Program-made: the position numbers and the translations under genes
Shown here: positions 29,938-40,900 of the stretch, piece after piece
How the letters are laid out: the number at the start of each line of letters is the position of its first letter
Numbering within the stretch: position 1 is the first letter of the stretch
NCBI RefSeq assembly: GCF_000350085.1
Contig: NZ_CAUM01000098.1
Span: forward strand, 1 to 64,000
Origin: Mesorhizobium metallidurans STM 2683
Lineage (GTDB): Bacteria; Pseudomonadota; Alphaproteobacteria; Rhizobiales; Rhizobiaceae
Reading direction: 5' to 3'
DNA length: 64,000 bases
The notes under the pieces: generated by a model
What the model was told of the DNA's origin: nothing
The model's input: only the letters and a program-made list of their open reading frames with translations
Database searches by the model: none

Positions 29938-29964
29938 GAAGGAAACCTAGGCCATTCAAAAGAA

Positions 29965-30041
29965 TGGCGCGAGTGACGGGGCTCGAACCCGCGACCTCCG
30001 GCGTGACAGGCCGGCACTCTAACCAACTGAGCTACACCCGC
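29965..30041 (-). tRNA. tRNA-Asp (GTC)
   Basis: 77 nt with encoded CCA. Acceptor gcgggtg / cactcgc (one G-U pair), discriminator G, T-arm gcgggttcgagccccgt, anticodon loop ccGTCac closed by ccggc/gccgg, giving anticodon GUC. The 3' end faces the avcD insert. Confidence 0.97.
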
Positions 30042-30260
30042 GCATGGACGAGCACGTGTCAGCCGTGTTCGTCGTTGGGGCGGTGGATAAGGGGTAAGCC
30101 AGCGGGTGTCAAGCGGGGAGCGCGACAGCATAACAGCAAACAGGAGAAGGTTTTTTGACAGGGCGAACTTTGTCGCCCAAACCGGCTTGCGGTTGGGGCA
30201 TCGCCCGCTCATTTGGCCTTGCGAAGCCGGTCCCGACCGCTTAAAGGTCCGCGCCGGAGC

Positions 30261-30336
<76 letters not shown>

Positions 30337-30794
30337 CTCAATCAATTGGTTGTATGCTTTCTCTCAATCCGTCGCTTTGAAATCGTCGACAGGCGTCGAA
30401 AATGATTGGTGACCACAGAGCCAAGCTCTGCGGCCTCCAACAGCCCTTTGGTGGCTGACCCGTTACTTGACATATGCCCATTGCCGCAGCGCCCATTACT
30501 GGCCGCAATGGCGGCCATTCACCGTCGTTGGCGAATGAGGCGGCCTGCCGCTGGCATTGGGTATATCGGGGCTTGCACCCCTGTGGGCCTACGGGGCAAT
30601 TTTGATCGGCATTCGAATTCATAAAATCCGAGCTCTGCCCACCGCCGCCAATGCTGTATGTGGCGGTCGGATCGGGGGCAACGACCGCCTTTCTGGCATG
30701 GTGCCTTGGGTGGTGGACCTCGGAAGTTGCCCCGGCAGCATTGTTTGCGTTGGCACCCCAAAACACGAAGCCAGGTCGTTTGGCGACACAACGA
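30337..30794. other. Intergenic region between tRNA-Val and the SDR gene
   Basis: 458 bases. Several open frames exist on both strands but none has a ribosome-binding site plus recognisable protein character; the longest (minus strand, 30338-30910) overlaps the SDR gene and is rich in C, P and R as expected of a shadow frame. I see nothing definite. Confidence 0.5.
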
Positions 30795-31580
30795 TCACGG
30801 CGGCAGCAGCCGAAAATCCTTGCCCTCGGGCAGCAACTGCCCGCCATCGACCACGATGGTCGTGCCGGTGATGTAGCTGGCATCGTCCGAGGCGAGGAAC
30901 AGGAAGGCATTGGCCACGTCGCGCGGGCTGCCGAGCCGGCCGAGCGGGATGGAGTCTTCCATATTCTTGATATAGGCCGCGCCGCGATGCATCTGGATCG
31001 CTTCGGTGAGGATGTTGCCGGGCTCGACGCCGTTGACGGTGATGCCGTAGCCCGAGAATTCGAGAGCCGCCGAACGGATGAAGCCGTTGATGCCGGCCTT
31101 GGTCGCGGCGTAGTGGCCGTGACCGGGGCTGGTGACGTGTGGGCCGGTGATGGACGAGGTGTAGAGCATGCGCCCGAAATGCTGCGCCTTCATCGGCACG
31201 AGCGCGGCACGGGTGGCATTGAAGGTGCCGCGCAGATTGACGGCCATGACCCGGTCCCAGTCATCCGGGCTGGTGTTCTCGATGAGCTGCCAGGGGTAGA
31301 TGCCGGCATTCTGGACCAGGATGTCGAGCCGGCCGTGATGGTCGAGCGCCAGCGCCGCCGCGGCCTGCGCATCGGCCATCCGCGAGATGTCGGTGCGGAT
31401 GAAGGCGGCGCCGACTTCGTCCGCGGCCGCTTGCCCCGCCTCGATCTCGGTATCGGCCAGTACCAGCTTCGCGCCCTCCTCGGCAAAACGCAGGGCGGTT
31501 GCCTTGCCGATGCCGCGGGCCGCGCCGATGACCAAAGCGACCTTTCCGTCAAGTCTTCCGATTTCCGGCCGCCCGCTCAT
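30795..31580 (-). CDS. Short-chain dehydrogenase/reductase
   Basis: A 261-residue classical SDR. NAD(P)-binding GAARGIGKATALRFAEEGAK (TGxxxGIG variant) near residue 17, NAG in ILVQNAGIYPW, catalytic Ser in YTSSITG, and the YAATKAG Tyr-Lys pair. Aspartate after the second strand (VLADTE) favours NAD. The ATG at 31580 was chosen because the longer frame overlaps the permease. As the last gene of a sugar ABC operon, it probably oxidises the imported sugar or polyol. Confidence 0.9.
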   Translation of the reverse strand: MSGRPEIGRLDGKVALVIGAARGIGKATALRFAEEGAKLVLADTEIEAGQAAADEVGAAFIRTDISRMADAQAAAALALDHHGRLDILVQNAGIYPWQLIENTSPDDWDRVMAVNLRGTFNATRAALVPMKAQHFGRMLYTSSITGPHVTSPGHGHYAATKAGINGFIRSAALEFSGYGITVNGVEPGNILTEAIQMHRGAAYIKNMEDSIPLGRLGSPRDVANAFLFLASDDASYITGTTIVVDGGQLLPEGKDFRLLPP

Positions 31581-31593
31581 GCCAGCCCCCCTC

Positions 31594-32589
31594 TCATGCC
31601 AGTCTTTGGCGGATGGTCTGCTTGAAAGCGTCGAGCAGCACGGCGGCAAGCACCAGCAGGCCGTGGATCACCTGGGTGAAATTGGCGGGCAGGCCCATCA
31701 GGTTGATCGCCGTGTTGATGGCCGAGAGCAGCAGCACGCCGGCATAGACGCCGGGCAGGGTGCCGACGCCGCCCTTCAGGCTGACGCCGCCGATGACGAC
31801 GGCGGCGAAGGCGTTGAACAGCAGGCCGACACCGAGATTGGCGGTGGCGCCGGACGTGCGTATTGTCAGCAGCCAGCCGGCAAGGCCGGCGATGGCGCCG
31901 GCAAGCATGAAGGCAATGACGAGGTTGCGGTTCACCCGGATGCCGGCACGGAAGGTTGCGGTCTCGTTGCCGCCGATCATGACGAGATGCCTGCCGAACG
32001 GCGTCCTGGCCATGATCAGCGAGAAGACGACGAAGCAGGCAATGGCGATCCAGGCCGTGAGCGGCAGGCCAAGCAGGCGCTGGATGCCGAACCAGCGGAT
32101 CGCCGGCGCCAGATCCTGCGCCGAGCGGCCGCCGGAAATAACCAGCACGAGGCCGCGCACCCAGATGTAGGATGCCAGCGTGATGATGAAGGCGCTCATC
32201 TTCAGTCGCACGACCAGATAGCCGTTGGAGGCGCCGATGATGCCGCCGACGACAACGGCGATCAGCAGCGACACCGGAACCATCAGCCATTGGGGATTCA
32301 GCTGAATGCCAAGGCCGATACCCGACGAGCAGAACAGGATGCCGACCGCCATGGCGCTGAGCGCCGCCACGGATTCGACCGACAGGTCCATATGTCCGGC
32401 GATGATGACCAGCGCGAGGCCGATCGACATGACGCCAAGCACGCTCGACGCCTCGATGATATTGGCGAATATGCCGAGCTGGAAATAGTTCGGCACGAAG
32501 GTGGAGAAGACCACCAGCACGAAGACCAGCATGAACCAGACGAGGTTGTCGAGGACGAACTCGAGGATTTGGCGTGTGCGGGGATTCAT
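31594..32589 (-). CDS. Sugar ABC transporter permease (RbsC type)
   Basis: A 331-residue CUT2-family permease with 8-10 hydrophobic segments (e.g. FVLDNLVWFMLVFVLVVFST). Family motifs include GHMDLSVESVAALSAM, GIIGASNGYLVVRL and FAAVVIGGVSLKGGVGTLPG. The ATG at 32589 (MNPRTRQIL) is preferred to an extended frame to 32646. It lies 118 nt after the binding-protein gene and 13 nt before the SDR gene. Confidence 0.93.
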   Translation of the reverse strand: MNPRTRQILEFVLDNLVWFMLVFVLVVFSTFVPNYFQLGIFANIIEASSVLGVMSIGLALVIIAGHMDLSVESVAALSAMAVGILFCSSGIGLGIQLNPQWLMVPVSLLIAVVVGGIIGASNGYLVVRLKMSAFIITLASYIWVRGLVLVISGGRSAQDLAPAIRWFGIQRLLGLPLTAWIAIACFVVFSLIMARTPFGRHLVMIGGNETATFRAGIRVNRNLVIAFMLAGAIAGLAGWLLTIRTSGATANLGVGLLFNAFAAVVIGGVSLKGGVGTLPGVYAGVLLLSAINTAINLMGLPANFTQVIHGLLVLAAVLLDAFKQTIRQRLA

Positions 32590-32707
32590 TGGCTGATCCG
32601 GTTGGCGCTCGGGTTCAAGGCGATACAACATCCCACGCGCGTCCATGCGGGCGCGCGGCGCTTTGGAGTGGGCGCTCCGAGCCGGCGCGGCCCGGAGCGC
32701 AACTGTC

Positions 32708-33748
32708 TTATTCTACCGGCTTCACCATATCCGATGGCGGCTTCAGATTGCCCCAGAAGGCCGGGTTGTCGACGTTTTCCTTGGTGATCGCAGCGCCGGG
32801 GATCTTGATGTTCGGCCCCCAGGCTTCCTTGGTCACGGTCGACTTCAGGCCGAGCACTTCGTACTCGCCCGGCTTGATCTCCTGCTTGTTGACGATCTTG
32901 TCCATGAACATGGCGACCGCCGCGGCCTGCGCGTAGAGTGGCTGCTCGACTTCGACGTTGAGCCATCCCTTGCGGATCAGGTCGAGGCCGACAGGCGCGC
33001 CGTTCGAGCTCATCAGCATGACGTCGCCCGGCTTCTTGCCGGCGGCCTCGAGCGAGGCGACGGCGGCGACCGAGAGATGGGCGGCGTGGCTGAAGATCAG
33101 GTCGATGTCGGGGTTGGCAAGCATCTGGTCGGCGACGATGGTGCCGGCATTGCTGGCTTCCCATTGCATGGCCGGCAGCGAGATGATCTTGACGTCCGGA
33201 AACGCCTTCATCTTCTCCTCGAAACCCTTCTGGATGTCGAGCGTGTAAGGGTCGCCGGGATCGCCGAGCACCTGCAGGATTTTTCCCTTCACGGAGCCGT
33301 TCTTGGCGGTCAGCAGTTTCTCGGCCTGATCGGCGGCGACGTAGCCGATTTCGACGGTCCCCGCCACCGAGGTGAAGTCGGAGGGGGTGGACGTGATCTG
33401 ACGGTCGAACTCAACCACCGGGATGCCGGCGGCGCGGGCGGCTTCGATGGACGGCTTCAACGCATTGAAATCGACGGCGGCGAGAATGATCGCCGACGGT
33501 TTTAGCGCGATGACGTCGTTCATCTGCGACTGCTGGGCGTCGGTCTTGTTGTCGGCGTTCAGCGTCTTCATCTCATAGCCGGTCTGCTTCAGGAAGAGTT
33601 CCAGCGCGCTCACCGAGCCGGTCTGGAATTCATCGAGCAGTGTCGGCACCATATAATAGACGGTGCCCTTGGACTGTGCGAATGCCGGCATAAGCGTGGC
33701 AAAGGCCAGTGCCAGGATACCGAAGACGGAAAGAAGTATTTTCTTCAT
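32708..33748 (-). CDS. Sugar ABC transporter substrate-binding protein (RbsB type)
   Basis: A 346-residue periplasmic protein with a Sec signal ([20 protein letters not shown], cleavage near AFA-QS) and the family 2 periplasmic-binding fold. Ligand-pocket phrases include [30 protein letters not shown] and [18 protein letters not shown]. It belongs to the ROK-ATPase-SBP-permease-SDR operon. The ligand is a sugar or polyol that cannot be named from sequence. Confidence 0.92.
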   Translation of the reverse strand: MKKILLSVFGILALAFATLMPAFAQSKGTVYYMVPTLLDEFQTGSVSALELFLKQTGYEMKTLNADNKTDAQQSQMNDVIALKPSAIILAAVDFNALKPSIEAARAAGIPVVEFDRQITSTPSDFTSVAGTVEIGYVAADQAEKLLTAKNGSVKGKILQVLGDPGDPYTLDIQKGFEEKMKAFPDVKIISLPAMQWEASNAGTIVADQMLANPDIDLIFSHAAHLSVAAVASLEAAGKKPGDVMLMSSNGAPVGLDLIRKGWLNVEVEQPLYAQAAAVAMFMDKIVNKQEIKPGEYEVLGLKSTVTKEAWGPNIKIPGAAITKENVDNPAFWGNLKPPSDMVKPVE

Positions 33749-33787
33749 GTCGTTCGCTCCTCTTGCGCCGGACCCCTCATTTGTCCC

Positions 33788-34590
<803 letters not shown>

Positions 34591-34594
<4 letters not shown>

Positions 34595-35757
34595 GCCGCC
34601 ATCCCCTTGCCTTGCAGGAGGTCCCGCCCGCGTTCGCGCTCGGCGGTGAACATCTGGCCGAAGCGTGGCGAAAGCACCCCGGAAACGGCAAGTGCGGCGG
34701 CGCCGCGCAGCACCGCATATTGTCCACCGCGCCCTACGATGATGCGGGGGCTGGCGCGGTCCCTTCGGGCCGAGACCGAGTTGGGAAGCTGCGTTGCCGA
34801 GCCGGCCAGCCGCTCAAGCAGATCGGTGGACGCAAGTCCGCCAAGGATGACGGTTTCAGGGTCGAACAGGTTCTCGACGACGGCGATGGCGTTGCGGAAG
34901 ACCGGGCCGATCTCGGCCACCCAGTCGGCGTCACTGCCGCTCCAGCGTCCTCGCGCTTCGAGCGAAAGATAGCGTTCGAGGCAGCCTCGGTTGCCGCAGG
35001 GACAGGCCTCGCCGCCTGGGACCACGGGAATGTGGCCGATCTCGCCGGCATTTCCCCAGGCGCCGCGCAATGCGCTCCCGTCATGCACCATGACGCCGCC
35101 AAGACCGACGCCGAAATAGAGATAGTAGTATTCGGAATATCCCGTCCCGAGGCCATAGAGGCGCTCGCCCATCGCCGCGGCGGCCATGTCGGTCTCGAAA
35201 AAAGCCGGCAACCCCGTTGAAGCCGCCAGCCGTTCCCTGAGCGACACGTCCTTCCAGCCGGTCATCGTTGTCGGCCCGACGAAGCTCATCGATTCCACCC
35301 CGAATGGGCCGGGCAACGCCATGCCGATGCCAAGAACGCGGCCGCCGGGACGCAAGCCGGTCAAATCGTTGACCATCGCCCCGATCAGGTCGAAGGCAAG
35401 ATCAGGCGTGGCATTCGGCGCCTCACGGTGCGCGCTTTCGATCACGTCGCCGCTGAGGTTGGTCAGGGCCGCGTCGATCCCGAGGGGGGTGATGTGGATG
35501 CCGACGGCATAGCCGCCTTCCGGATTGATTCTGAGTGTTGCCGGAGGCAGGCCGCGCCCTCGCGGCTCCTCGCGCACGGACAGGACATAGCCGTGCTCCT
35601 CCAGTTCGCGAACGATGGTTGAAACCGTCTGGACGGTAAGCCCGACCCGCCTCGCTATGTCGCCGCGGGCAATGGGGCCATGAAGGCGGATGGATTCGAG
35701 CACGATGCGCCTGTTGTAAGGCCGCCCGAATTCCTGATTGGTCCCCCGCAGTGCCAT
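34591..35757 (-). CDS. ROK-family transcriptional regulator
   Basis: A 388-residue repressor of the NagC/XylR type. An N-terminal winged helix (RGDIARRVGLTVQTVSTIVR) is followed by a ROK sugar-kinase-like domain with the zinc motif CPCGNRGCLERYLS and the MVHDGSALRGAWGNAGEIGH region. It heads the transporter operon, overlapping the ATPase gene by 4 bases, so it probably controls its own operon in response to the transported sugar. Confidence 0.92.
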
Positions 35758-35865
35758 GCCCTTGCGTCCCTTAGGAGAACGCAGGTTGGCATCAAAGATT
35801 TATTCAGTCAAATGGAATTCAAAAATAATGACTGACGCGCATGAAGTGCGGGCGGAACGGCAAAA

Positions 35866-35898
35866 GCTGCCGATCCCCCGCAGGGGGAGATCGGCAGC
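35866..35898 (-). terminator. Terminator after the M23 peptidase gene
   Basis: Perfect 10-bp outer stem gctgccgatc / gatcggcagc with an inner ccccc/ggggg stem; on the minus strand it is followed by TTTTG. Confidence 0.75.
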
Positions 35899-35943
35899 CT
35901 TTCCGACAGCACTCTTTTGCAGCCTGGACGATGGCTGCAGCTA

Positions 35944-37242
35944 CTAAAGGAACTGCGCGACCTTCTTGCCGACCGTCAGGAAGCGCAGGGGATCGATCGC
36001 CTCGCCATTGTGGCGGACCTCGTAGTGCAGATGCGGGCCGGTCGAGCGGCCGCTGTTGCCGGTCTTGCCGATGACGTCGCCGGCGTCGAGCTTCTGGCCG
36101 ACCCTCACGCCGATTTCGCTGAGATGCGCAAAGCGCGTCGTAAAGCCCTGGCCGTGATCGATCTCGACCATGCGGCCATAGCCGCCGTTCCAGCCGGCCT
36201 TGACGACGACGCCGGGTGCCGTGACCTTGGCGGGCACGCCGATCGCCGCCCTGAAATCCATGCCCGAATGCAGCGCCGCGGTGCCGAGGATCGGATCGGT
36301 GCGCACGCCGAATGGGCTGGTGACGGAACGGCCGGACGCGGGGTTGGCGAGCGGCAGGCGGCGCGCCTCCTTTTTGAGGTGGTCGAGCGCGTCCAGCGCC
36401 TCGTCGAGTTCCCTGACCTTGCTGTCGAAAATCATCGAGCTGTCGACGGGGATCAGCGGGCCGCCGATATCGCGTTCGTCGCCGAAATCGCTGTCGACCG
36501 GCAAGCCAGCCGCCTCGAGCGCTTGCGAAATCGCATCGGCGTTCTTGTAGGCGTTGTCGGCAAGCGTGGCGATGCGGGTGAGCTGCTGGCTTTCGATGGC
36601 CTTGAGCGACTCGTTGATCGAAACGAAGAGCTTGTCGGCGCGGTCGGCAGCCGTGTCGCTGGGCAGCGGATCGGAGCGGGTCGACCATAGGGAGAACGGC
36701 CTGCTGTCGCCGGTGCCCGAGCTGGTACCCAGGCCGGAACCAAGGCTGGCAACCGTATAGGCCTGTGGCTGGGCAGCCTCGGCGCGCTGGTCCGGCTTTG
36801 CGGCTGCCGCGGTGCCTGCCGCGGGCGGCGTTCCGACCTCGCTCTCGGCGCGGTCGAGGATCGGTCCAAGGCGGCCATGGCGCTGGCTGAGCTGGCTCTG
36901 GCGTTCCAGCAGCTCGCTCACTTTGGTTTCCATGAGCTGCTGGTCGAGAAGCTGGCGGCTGGTGATCCGGTCGACCTGGGCGCGCAGCGCCGAGATGCGA
37001 TCCTCGTAAGCCTGCTGCATGCGCGCCTGCCGTGCGGTGGTGGCGCCGATCAGGTCGTCGCGCAGCACGAGGTAAGAGGTCGCCAGCAGGTAACCTATGA
37101 CGATCGCCGCCAGCGCGGAGCCGCAAAATGCGGCAACCCACGGCCGTATGGTGAAGTGCCTTATCTCATCGCCCCGGGCGATGATGACCGTGTGGGGCTC
37201 CTTGCGCCTGCCGAAGACCGCTGACTGACCGGTTACGTTCAC
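35944..37242 (-). CDS. M23-family metallopeptidase, membrane anchored
   Basis: A 432-residue LytM-type peptidase of the murein-hydrolase or activator group. One transmembrane helix (FCGSALAAIVIGYLLATSYL) is followed by a coiled coil (about residues 70-140), a low-complexity Ala/Gly/Ser stretch, and the C-terminal M23 domain with zinc ligands in LHSGMDF and in GPHLHYEVRHNG. The usual catalytic set is present, so it may be enzymatically active. It acts in the periplasm on peptidoglycan cross-links. It has its own terminator and lies upstream of bcp in the opposite sense of asmA. Confidence 0.92.
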   Translation of the reverse strand: MNVTGQSAVFGRRKEPHTVIIARGDEIRHFTIRPWVAAFCGSALAAIVIGYLLATSYLVLRDDLIGATTARQARMQQAYEDRISALRAQVDRITSRQLLDQQLMETKVSELLERQSQLSQRHGRLGPILDRAESEVGTPPAAGTAAAAKPDQRAEAAQPQAYTVASLGSGLGTSSGTGDSRPFSLWSTRSDPLPSDTAADRADKLFVSINESLKAIESQQLTRIATLADNAYKNADAISQALEAAGLPVDSDFGDERDIGGPLIPVDSSMIFDSKVRELDEALDALDHLKKEARRLPLANPASGRSVTSPFGVRTDPILGTAALHSGMDFRAAIGVPAKVTAPGVVVKAGWNGGYGRMVEIDHGQGFTTRFAHLSEIGVRVGQKLDAGDVIGKTGNSGRSTGPHLHYEVRHNGEAIDPLRFLTVGKKVAQFL

Positions 37243-37431
37243 GTGACCAAGCTTTCGTTACGACACCAACGACGAGCCTCATTACACATCATTAAGGTTA
37301 ACGGTCGGTTGCTTTGCCGCAACCGTTTGCAATTCACGGGTGCAGCCAAATCGGCAAAGTAAGACGGGGCGCCTGTTTGGCCCTCGCGGTCAGCGCGGGT
37401 CTCTAAACGCCCCGAGACGGCGGAGTCGGCT

Positions 37432-37899
37432 TTAAAGCGCGCGCACCGCCTCCAGCACCGCCTCGGCATGACCCTTGACCCGGACTTGCCGCCAGATCCC
37501 GGCAATCCGTCCGTCGCGGCCGATCAGGAAGGTGGCGCGCTCGACGCCCATATATTTGCGGCCATACATCGTCTTCTCGACCCACAGATGGTAGGCCTCG
37601 ATCACCTTGCGCTCCTCATCGGCGACCAGATCGACGGTCAGATCGTATTTCGACTTGAACTTGTCGTGCTTCTTGACACTGTCCGGCGATAGGCCGATCA
37701 CGACGGCGCCGGCCTTCTCGAATTCCGGCTTCAATTGCGAAAAGCCGATCGCCTCGGTCGTGCAGCCCGTGGTGTCGTCCTGCGGATAGAAGTAGAGTAC
37801 GACCGGCTTGCCCAGCAATGCCGCGAGGCTGAGCGAGCCGCCGCCGTCGCGGGGAAGGTCGAACTGAGGCGCAAGATCGCCCACCTTGAGATCAGCCAT
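37432..37899 (-). CDS. bcp: Thioredoxin-dependent peroxiredoxin (Bcp/PrxQ)
   Basis: A 155-residue peroxiredoxin that reduces hydroperoxides. The peroxidatic cysteine is Cys46 in DDTTGCTTEAIGF. In many Bcp proteins a resolving cysteine lies five residues later; here that position is Ile51, so this is the one-cysteine variant, or uses a partner thiol. The proline-threonine pocket FYPQDDTTGC is intact. Divergent from the AsmA-like gene. Confidence 0.93.
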   Translation of the reverse strand: MADLKVGDLAPQFDLPRDGGGSLSLAALLGKPVVLYFYPQDDTTGCTTEAIGFSQLKPEFEKAGAVVIGLSPDSVKKHDKFKSKYDLTVDLVADEERKVIEAYHLWVEKTMYGRKYMGVERATFLIGRDGRIAGIWRQVRVKGHAEAVLEAVRAL

Positions 37900-37919
37900 A
37901 TCGATGCCCTTGTTTGTGG

Positions 37920-37946
37920 TTACGCGCGCAGCCTCATCGATATAAT
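37920..37946 (+). promoter_or_regulatory. Possible promoter of the AsmA-like gene
   Basis: A perfect TATAAT lies at 37941-37946 with a weak -35 (TTACGC, 15-base spacing). It supports a start codon downstream, at GTG 37995. Confidence 0.4.
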
Positions 37947-37994
37947 GTCGAGCGGGGATTCGTCCACGATCGAGTTCGTAGAACGGAAAATAGC

Positions 37995-40900
37995 GTGGAT
38001 CAGGAGCAACCGCAGCACGAGAAGATCAGATTCAGGCGTGATGAGATCACCGACCTGGGGGCCTTCCCGTCCGCGTGCCGGGTGCCGCCGCTCGGCCAGG
38101 CGTCGATAGGCCGCGGCGTTCGCATTCTGGCGAGGCTGTTCGCCGGCTTTGTCGCCCTTGTGCTGTTGGCCGCCGCTGCGGTGTATATGGTCGGCGTATC
38201 GGGCATCGGCTCCGAACGGTTGCGGGCGGAAGCCGAAACGGCCATCGAAAAGCTGGCCGGGGTCGACGTCAATGTCGAAGCCGGACCGGCTCGCCTCACG
38301 CTCGACGGGTCGAGCTTCATTGCGCTGCAGGTCAACGATGTCAGCCTTAAGACCGCAGAGGGCAAGCCGATGGCCGATGCCGGGCGGGTCCGCTTCGGCA
38401 TCAGGCTGATACCGCTGCTTTCGGGCGAGGTGCGGCTCACCAGCGCCAGGATTTCCGATGCGCATATCGTGATGGCGGCGATGCCGTCGGGCGGCGACTG
38501 GACGGCGGCGCTGCGCAATCAAGATGGCCTCATCGATCCGGAAAAACTGTCCGAAGCGGTCTTCTCCAACATCAACCACGCACTCGACGCGGTGCGGGAG
38601 GATTCGATGCGCCAGATCGACCTCAGCAATGTCGATCTCGTGCTGCCGGAGGCCGGGTCGGTCAAACTGGTCAGGATCACCGACGCCTCCGTCTCGCAGT
38701 CGGGGCCGGGCGGCATGGAGTTTTCATCCGACGCCGAAGTCGACGGCAGAACGCTCACCATCGCCGCTTCCGCCACCCGCGACATCACGACCCGCCGCGT
38801 GACCGCTCTGGATGCCAGCGTGAAGATGGCGGAGGCCGTCGAGGCGGTGGCAGCGTCAGGCGGGAAGATGGGCGCGGTCGCCCTGAAGCTGGCGGGATCG
38901 CAAGGGTTTGGCGAGAGTGCATCGCGGCTGACAGCCTCATTGGCGCTCACCGGGTCCGTGCTCGATCTCGGCCAGCGCGGCTTGCTTCCGGCTGATGTCG
39001 ACCTCGATGCGACGCTTGTCGCCGGCTCGAACAAGATCCAGGTCGACAAGCTGCTGTTGAAGACCGGCCGTTCGATATTCGATTTCGCCGGTTCGATCGG
39101 CCCGAAGCCGGCCACCGGAACGGCGGGCGAGGAGCCGTCCTACCGCTACGATCTGACCAGCGACGGTTCGACGCTGGCGCCTTCGGACTCGCCCGAGCCT
39201 GCGCTCAGTTTCTTTGCCCGTGTCGCCGGCGTCTACCAGCCCGAAAGCCACAAGCTCGTCGCCGAGCAGATCGGAGTGAGATCCGGGTCCGCGGGCGAGG
39301 TGCTTGGCACGGCGTCGGTGACATTCGTCGACGGCAAGGCGCCGGGCATATCCGTGGCTCTCAACGTCCACGACATGCCGGTCTCGCATGTCAAGCAATT
39401 GTGGCCGTGGTTTTCCGCGCGCAACGCCCGCCTCTGGGTGCTGAAGAACCTGTTTGGCGGCCGCGTCGTCGACGCCAATCTCCAATTCCAGGTCGTGCCG
39501 GGGCGGCTGGGCAACGGCGTTCCGCTTTCGGCGGACGAAGTGTTCGGCCGGTTCCAGATCGAAGGATCGCGTTTCGACACGGCCGGCCGCATTCCGCCGA
39601 TCCGCGATGCCGTCGGCGTGGTCGCATTTTACGGCAACGATGTCGACATCACGCTGTCCTCCGGCAGTGTCTATATGCCGAGCGGCCGCACCGTGGCGGC
39701 AAGCGGCGGCAGGATGGCGGTAAAAGCGGCAAACCGCCCGCCGGTGATCGGCGCGCTCGACATCGACGTCGCCGGCGAAGCCGCCGCGATCGCCGAGCTC
39801 GCATCCTACGAGCCGATCAACGCCATGCGCCATGTCGGCCTGCTGCCTGACGACCTGTCCGGCACGGTGACCGGCCACGTCAAGGCCGACATCCCGCTGC
39901 AATCCGGCGTCGATACCTCCAAACTCGATTGGTTGGTGGCGCTCGACTACAAGGACCTGTCGCTGGGCAAGCCGTTCGAAGGCCAGACGGTGACGAACGC
40001 CGACGGCTCGATTACGGTAGAACCCGATAAGGCCGTCATCTCCGCCAAAGCGCTGCTGAATGGCCTTCCGGCCGAGCTTGACCTGATCGAGCCGCTAACC
40101 GACGACGGGCCGCCACCCGGCCGCAAGGTGGCGATGGTGCTTGACGACAAGATGCGCGCCACCGCCATGCCCGGCCTGTCGACGCTGCTTTCGGGAACAA
40201 TCAAGGTTGCCATCGACAAGAGCGGCGGCGGCAGCCAGAACGTCTCGGCCGACCTGACCAACGCCAGGCTGGACATCCCCTGGGCCGGCTGGAGCAAGGG
40301 ACCAGGCATTCCCGCCAACGTCACCTTCGCCATGACCAAGTCCGGCGACACCACGACGCTGTCCGACTTTGACCTCGATGGAAAGAGCTTCTCGATCGAC
40401 GGCAGCGTCGTTCTGGTCAAGGGCGCACTGTCCTCGGCCCGCTTCAGCAAGGTCACCTTGAACCGGGGCGACGACGTCGCCGTGTCGGTCAAGCGATCGG
40501 GCAAGGGCTTTGCGATCGATATCAGCGGCAATGCGCTCGATGCCCGCTCCTTGATCAAGCAATTCACCTCCGACGTCGACACCGCCACCAAGACCACGGG
40601 TTCCGACGCGGTTTCCGTCAGTGCGGACGTCAATTTTCTGACCGGCTTCCACGACGAGACATTGTCGAACCTGAAGCTCGACTACAGCGCCGCCGGTTCC
40701 AGGGTGAACGGGCTCAAGGTGAGCGCCACGGCGGACTCCGGCGCCGCCATAACCATCAGCAACACGACCGCCGACGGCAGGCGCGCGCTCAACATGAAGT
40801 CGGCCGATGCCGGCGCGATCCTGCGCTTCCTCAACATCTACGAGCATATGGAGGGCGGTTCGATCACGCTGGCGCTGGCCGGGGCCAGCGACGGGTCGAT

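Noticed and set aside
30338..30910. 190-aa minus-strand frame after tRNA-Val
   Set aside because: Overlaps the SDR gene, has low-complexity C/P/R composition and no ribosome-binding site or family.
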